A DNA stretch of 64,000 bases from Paracoccus seriniphilus (GCF_028553745.1 NZ_CP067132.1:124001-188000); one strand, 5' to 3'. Positions 9,018-18,777 are shown, counted from the first letter of the stretch. A program made the numbers and translations. The notes: generated by a model not told the origin, from the sequence alone.

Positions 9018-10097
9018 TCAGTCGCGCACCTGAATCGCGATCTTGCCGATATGCGCCTTTGACAGGAACGCCTCTTGTGCGCTGCGCAGATCGCGCAAGG
9101 GATAGCTGGCGGCGACAACCGGGCGGATCTCACCAGCTTCGATATAGCTGACAAGATCGGTGAAGATATTGTCGGGCTGGAAGGTGCTGCCAAACAGCGA
9201 CAGGTCACGCAGATAGAGGGTGCGCAGATCCAGTTCGACGATCGGACCTGCAATCGCTCCGGCGGTGACATAGCGGCCACCGGCCCGCAGTGTATCTATC
9301 AGCTCGCCCCAGCGTGCGCCGCCAACGAGGTCGATGACCATGTCGAATTCCTGCGCGGGAAACGGCCCGTCGCGGTCCAGGGTTTCATCGGCCCCCAGTT
9401 CCAGCAACGCCCCCGCCTTTTGCGGCACTGTCAGCGCGGTGACATGCGCCCCGCGTCTTTTGGCCAACTGGATCGCGGCCGAGCCGACCCCGCCCGAAGC
9501 CCCGGTGATCAGCACACGCTCGGCCCCCAGAGCAGCGCGCTGGATCATGCCCTCGGCGGTGGAAAAGGCGCAGGGAAAAGTCGCCAGTTCGGCGTCCGAC
9601 AGGTCCGATTTCACCGCGATCGCGTGGCGCGCCGGCATGGTGACATATTCGGCAAATCCGCCGTCACATTCCGAACCCAGGGTCTCGAAGTCCAGACCAT
9701 CACCCCGCCCCGGACCGGTGGCATACATCGCCCGCAGCAGCACCCGCTCGCCAATACGCGACGGCGGGACATCGGCCCCTGTCGCGACGATCTCTCCGCA
9801 GCAATCAGCACCCTGGACGCGGGGAAATTTCAACGCGGCGCCCGACCATGCGCCATCGGCCTCGGTCGCCCCGCCATAGCCTTCGCTGGCACCCGAGGCC
9901 GTATCGCCGCGCACGCTCCTGGAATACCAGCCGGTCCGCGTGTTCACGTCGGTATTGTTCAGCGCCGCCGCGCCCACACGCAGCAAGACTTCATCCGCTG
10001 CGGGCTGGGGCACCGGCAGATCCTCGCGCCACTGCAGCTTGTCCAGACCGCCATGGCCGGTCAGAACCACGCCCTTCATGGTTTCGGGAACAGTCAT
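9018..10097 (-). CDS. Zinc-independent alcohol dehydrogenase / quinone oxidoreductase family
   Basis: A medium-chain dehydrogenase/reductase of 359 residues. An N-terminal GroES-like domain (DEVLLRVGAAALNNTDVN) precedes the nucleotide-binding motif ITGASGGVGSAAIQLAKRRG. The structural-zinc cysteine cluster is absent, which points to NADPH:quinone or enal reduction. The start at 10097 has GAGGTGATCGCG upstream; a longer frame would run into the operator repeat. It is divergent from a TetR gene across a strong inverted repeat, so TetR-controlled detoxification of an electrophile is likely. The substrate is unknown. Confidence 0.82.
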   Translation of the reverse strand: MTVPETMKGVVLTGHGGLDKLQWREDLPVPQPAADEVLLRVGAAALNNTDVNTRTGWYSRSVRGDTASGASEGYGGATEADGAWSGAALKFPRVQGADCCGEIVATGADVPPSRIGERVLLRAMYATGPGRGDGLDFETLGSECDGGFAEYVTMPARHAIAVKSDLSDAELATFPCAFSTAEGMIQRAALGAERVLITGASGGVGSAAIQLAKRRGAHVTALTVPQKAGALLELGADETLDRDGPFPAQEFDMVIDLVGGARWGELIDTLRAGGRYVTAGAIAGPIVELDLRTLYLRDLSLFGSTFQPDNIFTDLVSYIEAGEIRPVVAASYPLRDLRSAQEAFLSKAHIGKIAIQVRD

Positions 10098-10115
10098 CGC
10101 GATCACCTCGTCTTG

Positions 10116-10159
10116 GTAGAATGTTTGCTCTACTTGCTCGGGTAGAGCAAACATTCTAC
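10116..10159. promoter_or_regulatory. Duplicated TetR-type operator
   Basis: Two perfectly complementary 18-base arms, GTAGAATGTTTGCTCTAC and its complement, are separated by eight bases between the divergent oxidoreductase and TetR genes. Each arm also has internal dyad symmetry (GTAGA...TCTAC), so the site reads as two operator copies in opposite orientation. Binding by the adjacent TetR protein is inferred from position. Confidence 0.75.
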
Positions 10160-10169
10160 ATGGTCAAGC

Positions 10170-10688
10170 ATGAGCGATATGATGACCAGAATTTCAGCCG
10201 GGCTTGAGCGCGCATTCGCCACGGGTGGCTTTGCACAACCAAGCGTCGAGGATTTGCGCGATGCCGCCGGGGTCAGCCTGCGCACGCTGTACAAATACAC
10301 CCCCTCGCGCAGCGACATGGTCTATGCCGCGCTGGAGTATCGGCACCGGCGCTATCTGGCGCATGTCCTTGATGATCTGCCTCGGGATCCGCGCCGGGCC
10401 GTGCTGGACCTGATGGATCGGGTCGGCGGTTGGATGATCGCCGAGGCCTCGCACGGCTGCCTGTTTCACGCCGCCGTTGCTGCCGCCCCCGGCGACGCAA
10501 GATTGCGCGACCTGCTGGAGCGCCACAAATCCGAGGTCGCTGCGCGTGCCGCAGCCGCAACCGGGCTGGAAGGTCGGGAAGTGGCCCTGTTGCTGATCGT
10601 GGAAGGTCTGACCCAGACCTGGCCTCTGCATCGGGAAAAGGCCGTCAGCAGTGCGAAGCTGTTGGCGCAGGGCTTGCTTGGCTCATAG
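10170..10688 (+). CDS. TetR family transcriptional regulator
   Basis: A 172-residue repressor with an N-terminal helix-turn-helix (SVEDLRDAAGVSLRTLYKYTPSRSDMVYAAL shortened here to its core VSLRTLYKYTPSRSDM, about residues 35-50) and a variable ligand domain. It is slightly short for the family. The start lies 10 bases from the inverted repeat and lacks a good ribosome site, so the transcript may be nearly leaderless, or the ATG at 10179 may be used. It probably represses itself and the divergent oxidoreductase. The ligand is unknown. Confidence 0.85.
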   Translation: MSDMMTRISAGLERAFATGGFAQPSVEDLRDAAGVSLRTLYKYTPSRSDMVYAALEYRHRRYLAHVLDDLPRDPRRAVLDLMDRVGGWMIAEASHGCLFHAAVAAAPGDARLRDLLERHKSEVAARAAAATGLEGREVALLLIVEGLTQTWPLHREKAVSSAKLLAQGLLGS

Positions 10689-10815
10689 ATCGCAACCACG
10701 GGGAAACCCGCTTGCCTGCAGAGCGGCAAGGCCGCACCTTGCAAAACGGCCACAGCCGCCATCGGGCAGATCGGCCACGACTGGAACCGGACGCAATTCA
10801 GAGTCTTGATCAGGA

Positions 10816-11874
10816 ATGTTATACATCCATATCGGCACCCAGAAGACCGGATCATCCTCCATTCAGCACGTTCTGAATATGAATGCGCCGTTTCTGGAAA
10901 AGCACTCGCTGCGCTATCTGCATGCGGGCCGCCAGAAGCCGGCTGACATGCGCATCCACCACAATCCGGTGGCGGCCATGCTGCTGTCGGGGGATGGCGC
11001 GCGTTTCGGCCGCGAACTGCACAGGGAACTGGCACGATCCCGGTGTCGCGATGCCATCCTCAGCGGCGAATTGCTCTCTCAGCCCGGCGTGGCGACACGC
11101 CTGCATGACATCCTGCCCGAACCCTTGCAGGATCAAACCAGGATCGTGGTCTATCTCAGACGCCCCGATCTTTACGTCGAGAGCCTGTTCAAACAGCGGG
11201 TCAAGGCCGATGCCACAACATCCACGGCCCGACAATTTCTGCGTCAGCATCACGCCAGGCTGCTGCACAGCCAGATCATCGACGAATATGCGGACAGTTT
11301 CGGAGAGCAGAGCATCATCCTGCGCCCCTATGACCCTTGTCACCTGCTGAATGGCAATGCTGTTGATGACTTTCTCAATGTCCTTGGCATCACCGAAACC
11401 GCCGATCTGATCACGCCGGCCGAGCCCGCCAATACTTCCTTTTCGCTGGCCTTCAGCCAGATGTCCGGGCTGGCCGTCCGACAACTGCAGCTGACCGCTC
11501 CGGCGATCACGAGCGCGGCCCAGAAACTGGCGCCGGCAGGAATTTCCAGATCGCGCGATGTCTATCATCTGGACAGACGCCGCTGGATCGTGTCGCAGCA
11601 CGCCGATCAGATCGAAGCCCTGCGACGCCGGTTCCGACCCGATCTGGAGGCGCTGTTCGATCTGTCCGATCTGAGCGAAGGTGCCAAGGATCCCTTTCCG
11701 ACCGAGAAAGAGCAGATCAAGTTGATGCGCGACGCCAGCGCCGCAATATTCAGGATATTGCCCTATCTGCAGGAAGAGCGGAAACCGCCATCGCTGCGCC
11801 GCGCAATCTCGCAATATTTGCCGGGATCGCCATTTCGGCACGGCTTCGCGTTTCGACGCCGCCCGGACGCTTGA
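10816..11874 (+). CDS. Sulfotransferase-like protein
   Basis: A 352-residue protein opening with YIHIGTQKTGSSSIQHVL, the phosphosulfate-binding P-loop type seen in bacterial sulfotransferases that use PAPS. DQTRIVVYLRRPDLYVESLF, near residue 115, fits the second (3'-phosphate) binding region. The C-terminal 150 residues are not recognisable, and no membrane segment is seen. It stands alone between tetR and the thiamine riboswitch, so context does not suggest an acceptor; polysaccharide or lipid sulfation are common roles in the family. Only a CAGGA ribosome site precedes the ATG. Confidence 0.65.
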   Translation: MLYIHIGTQKTGSSSIQHVLNMNAPFLEKHSLRYLHAGRQKPADMRIHHNPVAAMLLSGDGARFGRELHRELARSRCRDAILSGELLSQPGVATRLHDILPEPLQDQTRIVVYLRRPDLYVESLFKQRVKADATTSTARQFLRQHHARLLHSQIIDEYADSFGEQSIILRPYDPCHLLNGNAVDDFLNVLGITETADLITPAEPANTSFSLAFSQMSGLAVRQLQLTAPAITSAAQKLAPAGISRSRDVYHLDRRRWIVSQHADQIEALRRRFRPDLEALFDLSDLSEGAKDPFPTEKEQIKLMRDASAAIFRILPYLQEERKPPSLRRAISQYLPGSPFRHGFAFRRRPDA

Positions 11875-11911
11875 CAGCAGCATGCCATTGCCCGATGTTG
11901 CGCGCCATAAA

Positions 11912-11996
11912 CGGGGGTGCTCACAGCGGGGCTGAGATGCGCATTGCAGCGCGAACCCTTCACAGCTGATCCGGGTAATGCCGGCGGAGCGAGGAT
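11912..11996 (+). promoter_or_regulatory. TPP riboswitch (THI element)
   Basis: Conserved blocks appear in order: GGGGGTGC, GGGGCTGAGA, GAACCCTT, GCTGATCCGGGTAATGCCGG and CGGAGCGAGGA. They match the thiamine pyrophosphate aptamer. The 3' end contains the GCGAGGA ribosome site of the next gene, whose ATG is at 12000, so ligand binding would hide the site and block translation. It controls the four-gene ykoF-thiXZY operon. Confidence 0.93.
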
Positions 11997-11999
11997 CGC

Positions 12000-12611
12000 A
12001 TGTTCATTGGCGCACAAGTGTCTCTTTATCCGATGACCTCGGATTTCGTTCAGGTCATCATGTCCGGGCTGAAGGCCCTGGACCCCTATCGTGACGATCT
12101 GCGCATCGAGACTGATGACATGTCCACGCTGATGGTCGGCGCGCCCGGTCCGCTGATTGATGCGATCCGCGACCTGTTCGCGACGACGGCACGCAATCCT
12201 GCCCATTCGACCATGCATGTCACCCTGTCGCGCGGCTGCCCCGGTGAACCCGATGATCCATCCTGCCGTTGCGACATTCTGGCCATAGCCCAGAATACAC
12301 CGCTGGCGCAGCGACAGCTTCAGGCACAAGAGGCCGTGGCTGAAGCCCCGGATATGGGCGTGCAGATCGATGTGCAGTTTTCCCTGTATGTGCTGGGCCA
12401 GGATCGGCATATGGACGAAATCTACGGCTGCATCGAGTTCCTGAAATCCTCGGGCACCTTCCTGCGTTCCAAGAACTTCTGCACCCGCCTGCGCGGCGAT
12501 GCCGGCGCGGTCTTCGAAACGCTGCGGCAGGCATTCCTGCGCTTTGGTCCAGCCGAGGGACATGTGACCATCGATCTGACCGCCTCGGCCAACAGCCCCA
12601 GCAAAGATTGA
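12000..12611 (+). CDS. ykoF: YkoF-type thiamine/HMP-binding protein
   Basis: A 203-residue protein of the YkoF family, which binds thiamine or its hydroxymethylpyrimidine (HMP) precursor through two tandem ACT-like folds. The N-terminal MFIGAQVSLYPMTSDFVQVI and DDMSTLMVGAP are repeated in weaker form after residue 115 (GVQIDVQFSLYVLGQ). No signal peptide is present, so it acts in the cytoplasm. It is the first gene behind the TPP riboswitch and precedes an ABC transporter, as in other YkoF-linked uptake operons. Confidence 0.85.
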   Translation: MFIGAQVSLYPMTSDFVQVIMSGLKALDPYRDDLRIETDDMSTLMVGAPGPLIDAIRDLFATTARNPAHSTMHVTLSRGCPGEPDDPSCRCDILAIAQNTPLAQRQLQAQEAVAEAPDMGVQIDVQFSLYVLGQDRHMDEIYGCIEFLKSSGTFLRSKNFCTRLRGDAGAVFETLRQAFLRFGPAEGHVTIDLTASANSPSKD

Positions 12612-12634
12612 GGCTGCAGCGCAAGGAAAGCCTC

Positions 12635-13390
12635 ATGCTGACCCGCGTCCTGCCGACCTTGATCCTTGCCGTCCTGCTGCTGGCGGGATGGGAGGTCTAT
12701 TGCCACATGGCGGATGTCTCGCCGCTGATCCTGCCGCCGCCTTCCGGGGTATTCCGGGCGCTGATGCAGAACCGCGCCGAGATCGGCATGCATGCCGGTG
12801 TGACGCTGGCGGTGGCGACGCTGGGTTTTTCGCTGTCGGTGGGCTTTGCCTTTGTCACCTCGGTGCTGCTGCATTTCAATGGCTGGGCCGAACGAGGGCT
12901 GATGCCGCTGTTCGTGGCCAGCCAGACCGTGCCGCTGGTCGCGCTGGCGCCGCTGATGATCCTGTGGTTCGGCTTTGGCCTGCTGCCCAAGGTCCTGCTG
13001 GTGATCCTTGTCACTTTCTTTCCGATGCTGCTCAGCCTGTTGTCGGGCTATCGTCAAACCCCGCCTGCTTTCCGTGAATTGCTGGGGTCTATGGGCGCGG
13101 GCCGCTGGAGCGTATTTCGCCGCGCCACGCTTCCCTCGGCGCGTGCGGCATTTCTGGCGGGCCTGCGGATTTCGGCCACCTATGCGATCGTCGCGACGAT
13201 CTTTGCCGAATATGCCGGGGCACGGCGCGGGCTGGGCATCTATATCCTGTCGGCCAAGAACAATTTCCGGGCCGATCTGGTGTTGGCCGCAGTGGTCGTA
13301 TCGGCCTGCCTGACCCTGACCCTGCTGGGCGTGCTGCGGCTGATAGACCGGCTGACCGCCAAGGGGCCAGAGGCCCGCAGCCATGCTTGA
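12635..13390 (+). CDS. thiX: Thiamine-precursor ABC transporter permease
   Basis: A 251-residue inner-membrane permease of the nitrate/sulfonate/thiamine class with about six membrane segments. The cytoplasmic coupling loop is LLGSMGAGRWSVFRRATLPSA, the EAA-type motif that docks on the ATPase. The ATG at 12635 is preferred because AAGGAAAG precedes it; an in-frame TTG nine codons earlier overlaps the ykoF stop. It overlaps the ATPase gene by eight bases. The substrate is probably a hydroxymethylpyrimidine compound. Confidence 0.85.
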   Translation: MLTRVLPTLILAVLLLAGWEVYCHMADVSPLILPPPSGVFRALMQNRAEIGMHAGVTLAVATLGFSLSVGFAFVTSVLLHFNGWAERGLMPLFVASQTVPLVALAPLMILWFGFGLLPKVLLVILVTFFPMLLSLLSGYRQTPPAFRELLGSMGAGRWSVFRRATLPSARAAFLAGLRISATYAIVATIFAEYAGARRGLGIYILSAKNNFRADLVLAAVVVSACLTLTLLGVLRLIDRLTAKGPEARSHA

Positions 13391-14126
13391 GATCCGCAAG
13401 CTGTCGATCCGCACCAGAGAACGCGAATTGCTGTCAGAGCTGTCGCTTTCGCTGGCCGACGGGACCATGACCGCGCTGATCGGCCCCTCGGGCTGCGGCA
13501 AGACCTCGGTGCTGAAATGGCTGGCCGGCATCCTGCCCGATGCCATGCAGGAAAGTGGACAGTTGCTTCTGGATGGCGTCCCCGTGACACGCCCGCATCC
13601 GGCCCTGTGCTATCAACCGCAAAGCGATGCGCTGTTTCCATGGCTGACCATCATCCAGAATGCGGCCATCGGGCTGGAAATTGCCGGACTTTCGCGCGAT
13701 CATGCCCGCCAGCAAGTGGCCCCGCTTTTTGCAACCTTCGGTCTGGAAGGCTGCGAGCAGATGTTCCCCGCTCAGTTGTCCGGCGGAATGCGCCAACGCG
13801 CAGCCTTCCTGCGCACCGTCGTTCAGGAAGGCCGCTTCATCCTGCTGGACGAGCCGTTCTCGGCGCTGGACGCCGTGACCCGCCTGCGCATGCAGGACTG
13901 GCTGCTGCAAAGATTGCACGAACGCCCGCGCGGAGTTCTGCTGGTCACGCATGATCTGCATGAGGCCGCGACGCTGGCAGACCGGATCATCGTCATGTCA
14001 TCCGGTCCCGGCCGCATCATTGCCGATATCCCGGTAACCACCCCGCGCGACCAACGCGACGAAGCAACGCTTGCGCCCCTGCGTGACCGATTGAAATCCC
14101 TGCTGCTGAAGGAGACCACGACTTGA
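13383..14126 (+). CDS. thiZ: Thiamine-precursor ABC transporter ATPase
   Basis: A 247-residue ATP-binding subunit. Walker A is GPSGCGKTS, the signature is LSGGMRQR, Walker B is FILLDEP and the switch is VTHDLHEA. All catalytic elements are intact and the length is normal. It overlaps the permease gene upstream and the binding-protein gene downstream (TTGA), so synthesis of the three subunits is tightly coupled. Confidence 0.9.
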   Translation: MLEIRKLSIRTRERELLSELSLSLADGTMTALIGPSGCGKTSVLKWLAGILPDAMQESGQLLLDGVPVTRPHPALCYQPQSDALFPWLTIIQNAAIGLEIAGLSRDHARQQVAPLFATFGLEGCEQMFPAQLSGGMRQRAAFLRTVVQEGRFILLDEPFSALDAVTRLRMQDWLLQRLHERPRGVLLVTHDLHEAATLADRIIVMSSGPGRIIADIPVTTPRDQRDEATLAPLRDRLKSLLLKETTT

Positions 14127-15103
14127 TCCGCCCTCTTATATTTGCCGCGACCCTGATCGCGCCCCTGTCGGCCCTGGCCGAAACGCCGGTGACCATCGCG
14201 TTGGACTGGACGCTGAACACCAATCATATCGGCCTTGTCGTCGCGCAGGATCGTGGATTCTACGAAGACGCCGGGCTGGATGTCGAGATTCTGCCCTATT
14301 CCGACACCAGTTCTTCGGCACTGCTGGCGGCGGGTGCGACAGATTTCGCCTATCTGACCTCGCTGGGTTTCATGAGTGCCAAGGCCGCCGATGCCGATCT
14401 GGTTGCGCTTTGGGCGACGATGCAGCACGAAAACGGGCGGCTCGTCTATAACAGCGACAATACCGAAATCACCCGCCCCGCCGATCTGTCGGGCAAGACC
14501 TATGCCGGTTTCGGCAGCGCATGGGAAGCCGCGCTGATCGGCACGATGATCGCAAATGATGGCGGGGAACCGGTCTGGGACACGGTCACGCTTGGCACCG
14601 GCGCCTATGAAGCGCTGGCCTCTGGCGCGGTGGATTTCACGCTGGAAGTCGCCACATGGGAGGGCGTCAACGGCGAGCTTCTGGGCCGCAAACAGTCATC
14701 CTTCACCTATGCCGACTATGGCATTCCCGACCAGCAGAACGGCTATATCGGCACCCGTAGCGAGGTTCTGGCCGAACACCCGGACATGGTGCGCGATTTC
14801 ATGCTGGCAACCCAGAAAGGCTATGAATGGGCCGCCGACCATCCCCGCGCCGCCGCGCAGATCCTGATCCAGTCGGGCGATTTTCCCAATCAGGCGCTGG
14901 TCCATGCCTCGATGGTCGCCATTGCGGCTGGCGGCTATCTGCGCGACGGGGACACGCCGGTGGGCAAGATCGACGGCGAACGCTTTGCAAACATGGCGCA
15001 CTTCCTGTTCGACAGCGGCGTTCTGAAGGACAGCGATGGCGATGTTCTGACATGGCCGGGAGATGTTTCCGACTGGTATGACCAAAGCTGGATGATCAAC
15101 TGA
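14123..15103 (+). CDS. thiY: Thiamine-precursor ABC transporter binding protein (NMT1/THI5-like)
   Basis: A 326-residue periplasmic protein with a short signal peptide (IRPLIFAATLIAPLSALAE) and the NMT1/THI5-like opening TIALDWTLNTNHIGLVVAQD. This fold binds formylaminopyrimidine or hydroxymethylpyrimidine in relatives. The start codon is TTG at 14123, overlapping the thiZ stop, with AAGGAG nine bases upstream. A strong terminator follows. Together with the riboswitch this is salvage of thiamine precursors. Confidence 0.88.
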   Translation: MIRPLIFAATLIAPLSALAETPVTIALDWTLNTNHIGLVVAQDRGFYEDAGLDVEILPYSDTSSSALLAAGATDFAYLTSLGFMSAKAADADLVALWATMQHENGRLVYNSDNTEITRPADLSGKTYAGFGSAWEAALIGTMIANDGGEPVWDTVTLGTGAYEALASGAVDFTLEVATWEGVNGELLGRKQSSFTYADYGIPDQQNGYIGTRSEVLAEHPDMVRDFMLATQKGYEWAADHPRAAAQILIQSGDFPNQALVHASMVAIAAGGYLRDGDTPVGKIDGERFANMAHFLFDSGVLKDSDGDVLTWPGDVSDWYDQSWMIN

Positions 15104-15134
15104 CGCCAGCCCCGCAACCGTTTTGAATTGAGCA

Positions 15135-15163
15135 GGCCGCCCTCTCTGGGCGGCCTTTGCTTT
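15135..15163 (+). terminator. Rho-independent terminator of the thiamine operon
   Basis: A perfect eight-base stem, GGCCGCCC/GGGCGGCC, with a TCTCT loop is followed by TTTGCTTT, 31 bases after the thiY stop. Confidence 0.85.
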
Positions 15164-15204
15164 CGGACCATACCAGACTGGATACGTGTGGGATCACTCC
15201 ATTT

Positions 15205-15217
15205 ATTGTTCAACAAT
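15205..15217. promoter_or_regulatory. Candidate GntR operator in the peptide-operon promoter region
   Basis: ATTGTTCAACAAT is an odd-centred palindrome in the AT-rich gap before the peptide transporter operon. Its core TTGTTCAACA recurs upstream of the gntR gene at 23027-23036. The remaining 150 bases of the gap are AT-rich and contain no gene that I can support. Confidence 0.5.
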
Positions 15218-15369
15218 TTTTATTTCTAGTAGACTTATTTTTCAAAATCACCCTCTTGATTTATGTTTTTTGCGGTGGCTTTAATGAATTCGCGCGTCAT
15301 GCATGCCGTGCAAATGACTTGAACTGAAACATGCGGCGAAAAAGCACGCTCCGGTCTCAGAGGGCACAG

Positions 15370-17199
15370 ATGAAAGACATGCATCCCACCTCGATTCTCT
15401 CGATCCAGGGGCTGTCCGTCTCCTTTGGCACCAGTCAGGTCATTCGGGATCTCAGCTTTGACGTGCCGCAGGGCCGGACCGTCGCCGTCGTCGGTGAAAG
15501 CGGCTCGGGCAAGAGCGTGACCTCACTGTCGATCATGCGTCTCGCCGATCTGAATGGCGCCCGATATGACAGCGGCGCGATCATCCTGCATGACAAGGAC
15601 GACTCCACCGATCTGCTGGCACTCGGCCAGGAAGATGTCCGCAGCATCCGCGGCAAGGACATCGCGATGATCTTTCAAGAGCCGATGACCTCTTTGAACC
15701 CGGTCTATACGATCGGCGATCAGATCGCCGAGGTCCTGATGCTGCACGAAAACATGTCGCGTCAGGATGCCCTTGCCGAGGCCGTGCGCCTGCTGTCTCT
15801 GGTGCGCCTGCCCGATGCGCAGGGCGTGATCCACCGCTACCCACATCAGCTGTCCGGAGGCATGCGCCAGCGCGTCATGATCGCCATGGCGGTCGCCTGT
15901 CGCCCCCGCCTGCTGATCGCTGATGAGCCGACAACCGCGCTGGATGTGACGATTCAGGCACAGATTCTGGATATCCTGCGTGACCTTCAGGCCGAACTGG
16001 GCATGTCGATCATCTTCATCACCCATGACATGGGCGTGGTCGCCGAAATTGCCGATGATGTGGTGGTCATGTGCAGGGGCGAAAAGGTCGAGGAAGGGCC
16101 GGTAGAGCGCATCTTTGCCGATCCCCGTCATCCCTATACCCGCAGCCTGCTGTCCGCGGTGCCGAAACTGGGCGAGATGACAGGTCAGGACTTTCCCTGC
16201 AAGACCCCGCTGACCATGCTGGTTGACGGCGAACCCCGGCTAGTCGGGGAGCGCCGGATTCAGGACACCGCGCAAACGGCGGGCGGCCCCTTGCTGAAAG
16301 TGCAGGATCTGTCGGTTCGCTTTGCCCTGAAAAAGACCTGGTATGGCAAGGTCACCCATGTCTGCCCCGCCGTCACCAATGCGCAGTTCGAGATCTATCC
16401 GGGCGAGACGCTGTCGCTTGTCGGGGAAAGCGGGTCGGGCAAATCGACCATCGCACGCGCGATCATGCAACTGAATTCGCCTAGTGCAGGCGATATCGCC
16501 TTTGATGGGAAACCGATGTCGCAAATGAACCTGGGCGAAAGGCAAAGGCTGCGACAGGAGATCCAGTATATCTTCCAGGATCCTTTTGCATCGCTGGATC
16601 CGCGCAGGACCGTCGGCTGGTCCATCGCCGAGCCTGTGCGCACCCATGGCCTGCTGGACAATGACCGCGATATCGCGCGGCGGACCGGAGAATTGCTTGA
16701 ACGGGTCGGCCTGCCTGCCAGTGTCGCTTCGCGCTATCCCCATCAGTTCTCGGGCGGTCAGCGACAGCGGATCTGCATCGCCCGCGCCCTTGCCAGCAAG
16801 CCCCGCCTGATCATCGCCGATGAGGCGCTGTCGGCGCTGGATGTATCGATTCAGGCGCAGATCATCAATCTGTTCATGGATCTGCAAAAGGATGACGGGC
16901 TGGCCTATCTGTTCGTCAGCCACGACATGGCCGTGGTCGAGAAGATGAGCCATCGCGTCGCGGTCCTGTATCTGGGGCAGATCGTCGAGATGGGCAGCCG
17001 TCGGCAGATTTTCGAAGAAACCGCGCACCCCTATACCCGCCGCCTGCTGTCCGCCGTGCCCCATCCCGACCCGACGGTGCGTCGCATGCGCAGCACGCTT
17101 GAAGGCGAAATTCCCTCGACGACCCGCCGCATCGGGGAAGAACCCGCCCCCGCAACCTATACCGAAGTCTCGCCCGGACATCTCGTGGCCGGTTGCTAG
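15370..17199 (+). CDS. Fused two-domain oligopeptide ABC transporter ATPase
   Basis: A 609-residue protein with two complete ATPase domains (DppD-DppF fusion, GsiA type). The first has [17 protein letters not shown] and [13 protein letters not shown]; the second has [17 protein letters not shown] and [13 protein letters not shown]. Each ends with the oligopeptide-binding extension ([18 protein letters not shown]). The start at 15370 follows AGAGGG; the frame is open 13 codons further upstream. It heads an operon with a family-5 binding protein, two permeases and an M14 peptidase, so it powers uptake of small peptides or related compounds. Confidence 0.88.
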   Translation: MKDMHPTSILSIQGLSVSFGTSQVIRDLSFDVPQGRTVAVVGESGSGKSVTSLSIMRLADLNGARYDSGAIILHDKDDSTDLLALGQEDVRSIRGKDIAMIFQEPMTSLNPVYTIGDQIAEVLMLHENMSRQDALAEAVRLLSLVRLPDAQGVIHRYPHQLSGGMRQRVMIAMAVACRPRLLIADEPTTALDVTIQAQILDILRDLQAELGMSIIFITHDMGVVAEIADDVVVMCRGEKVEEGPVERIFADPRHPYTRSLLSAVPKLGEMTGQDFPCKTPLTMLVDGEPRLVGERRIQDTAQTAGGPLLKVQDLSVRFALKKTWYGKVTHVCPAVTNAQFEIYPGETLSLVGESGSGKSTIARAIMQLNSPSAGDIAFDGKPMSQMNLGERQRLRQEIQYIFQDPFASLDPRRTVGWSIAEPVRTHGLLDNDRDIARRTGELLERVGLPASVASRYPHQFSGGQRQRICIARALASKPRLIIADEALSALDVSIQAQIINLFMDLQKDDGLAYLFVSHDMAVVEKMSHRVAVLYLGQIVEMGSRRQIFEETAHPYTRRLLSAVPHPDPTVRRMRSTLEGEIPSTTRRIGEEPAPATYTEVSPGHLVAGC

Positions 17200-17242
17200 T
17201 CTCGACACCCAATTCAGAACAGTCACCAACAGGAAGCTCGGA

Positions 17243-18766
17243 ATGAAACAGACATTGACCGCGATGGCCATTGCCCTGGCCGCTCTGACCGCCGGACAGC
17301 CCAGCACGGCCCAGGCCGAGGGCAAGCTGATCGTATCATCGCCGCAGGATCCCGGCAGTTGGGACCCGATCGACACCTTTCTGGTGAACTGGGCCTCGCT
17401 GGCCACCAATGTCTTCGAGGGACTGACCTATCGGGGTCCCGACATGAAGCTGGTGCCCGGACTCGCGACCTCATGGGAGGTTCTGGATGACGGCCTGCGC
17501 ATCCGCTTTTCGCTGCGCGAAGGCGTGACCTTCCACAATGGCGAACCCTTCGATGCCGAGGCAGTGAAATTCACCTTTGATCGCCTGCTGGGCAATGAAG
17601 GCGCAAAAGGCCCGCAACAGGCCAATTACTCTGCCATCGATTCAGTCGAGATCATCGACGCGCATACCGTCGATTTCCATCTGTCGCAGCCCGATGCAGT
17701 TCTGCTGACCAAGCTGGCCGGATATGGTGCGATGATCGTGCCGCCAAGATATATCACCGAAATGGGCGACGATGTTTTCAACATCAGACCGGTGGGAACA
17801 GGCCCGTTCCGGATGACCTCATACGAGCCGAAAATCGGCGTCAAGCTGGAAGCCTTCGAGGATTACTGGGGCGGCGCACCGGAACTGTCCGAACTGGAAT
17901 ACCGCTTTATCACCGAACCTGCGACCGCGCTGGCGGAACTGCAATCGGGCGGTGTCGATCTGGTCATTCCGCCGACCATCCCGGTGGGCATGATCCCGAC
18001 CATCGAGGCCGCCGACAATCTGGAACTGGTGACAACCGCCGGACCGACTGTCACCGCGCTGCGCTTTGATACCAGCCGCGGCATCACCGCCGATGCGGAT
18101 GTCCGCAAGGCACTGATCATGGCAGTCGATCGCGAGACCATCGTCAATACGGTTCTGGGCGGTCAGGCCTCGGTCATCGCCTCATTCCAGGGCGAACGGT
18201 CCTTCGGTTACGACCCCGAAATGAAGCCCCTGCCCTATGATCCCGAAGCGGCCAAGGACTTGCTGAAAAAGGCAGGCGTCGCGCCCGGTGCCAGTGTCGA
18301 GATCAACACCCGCGGCAATGATGCGACTTTCAACGAGGTCGCGCAGGCCGTCGCCGCCTATCTGAGCATGGTCGGCGTGAACGCGACGATCAAACCCTAT
18401 GAAACCAATGTCTTGCTGAACGACATCATTCCCCAGGGCAAGACCGGCGAGATGTTCCAGCAAAGCTGGGGCGGCTGGACCTTCGATTTCGACAACACCG
18501 CCTATGCGATGTATCACACGGGCCAGAAATGGAACCCTTATGACAGCGATCCCAAGCTGGATGAGATGCTGGAGACGCAGCGCCCGCTGGCCGACCCGGC
18601 CGAGCGTGAGCGCCTGTTGCAGGAGATTGCGGCCTATGCCGCGGATCGCGCGCTCGAGATGCCGCTTTACAATCTGAACGCCATCTATGCGATCAACAAG
18701 CGGGTCAAGAACTTCGAGCCCGCACCTGACAGCCGCCTGAAGCTGAACCACGTCAGCGTCGAATAG
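17243..18766 (+). CDS. Family-5 peptide-binding protein of ABC transporter
   Basis: A 507-residue periplasmic binding protein with a Sec signal ending near AQAEG. SWDPIDTFLVNW and LREGVTFHNGEPFDAEAVKF are typical of the DppA/OppA/GsiB class (SBP_bac_5). The ATG at 17243 has AGGAAG upstream, so an in-frame extension into the ATPase gene is rejected. A strong hairpin follows the stop. The ligand is probably a peptide, since a cytoplasmic carboxypeptidase-like protein is in the same operon. Confidence 0.88.
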   Translation: MKQTLTAMAIALAALTAGQPSTAQAEGKLIVSSPQDPGSWDPIDTFLVNWASLATNVFEGLTYRGPDMKLVPGLATSWEVLDDGLRIRFSLREGVTFHNGEPFDAEAVKFTFDRLLGNEGAKGPQQANYSAIDSVEIIDAHTVDFHLSQPDAVLLTKLAGYGAMIVPPRYITEMGDDVFNIRPVGTGPFRMTSYEPKIGVKLEAFEDYWGGAPELSELEYRFITEPATALAELQSGGVDLVIPPTIPVGMIPTIEAADNLELVTTAGPTVTALRFDTSRGITADADVRKALIMAVDRETIVNTVLGGQASVIASFQGERSFGYDPEMKPLPYDPEAAKDLLKKAGVAPGASVEINTRGNDATFNEVAQAVAAYLSMVGVNATIKPYETNVLLNDIIPQGKTGEMFQQSWGGWTFDFDNTAYAMYHTGQKWNPYDSDPKLDEMLETQRPLADPAERERLLQEIAAYAADRALEMPLYNLNAIYAINKRVKNFEPAPDSRLKLNHVSVE

Positions 18767-18777
18767 GCGCCCTTGCA

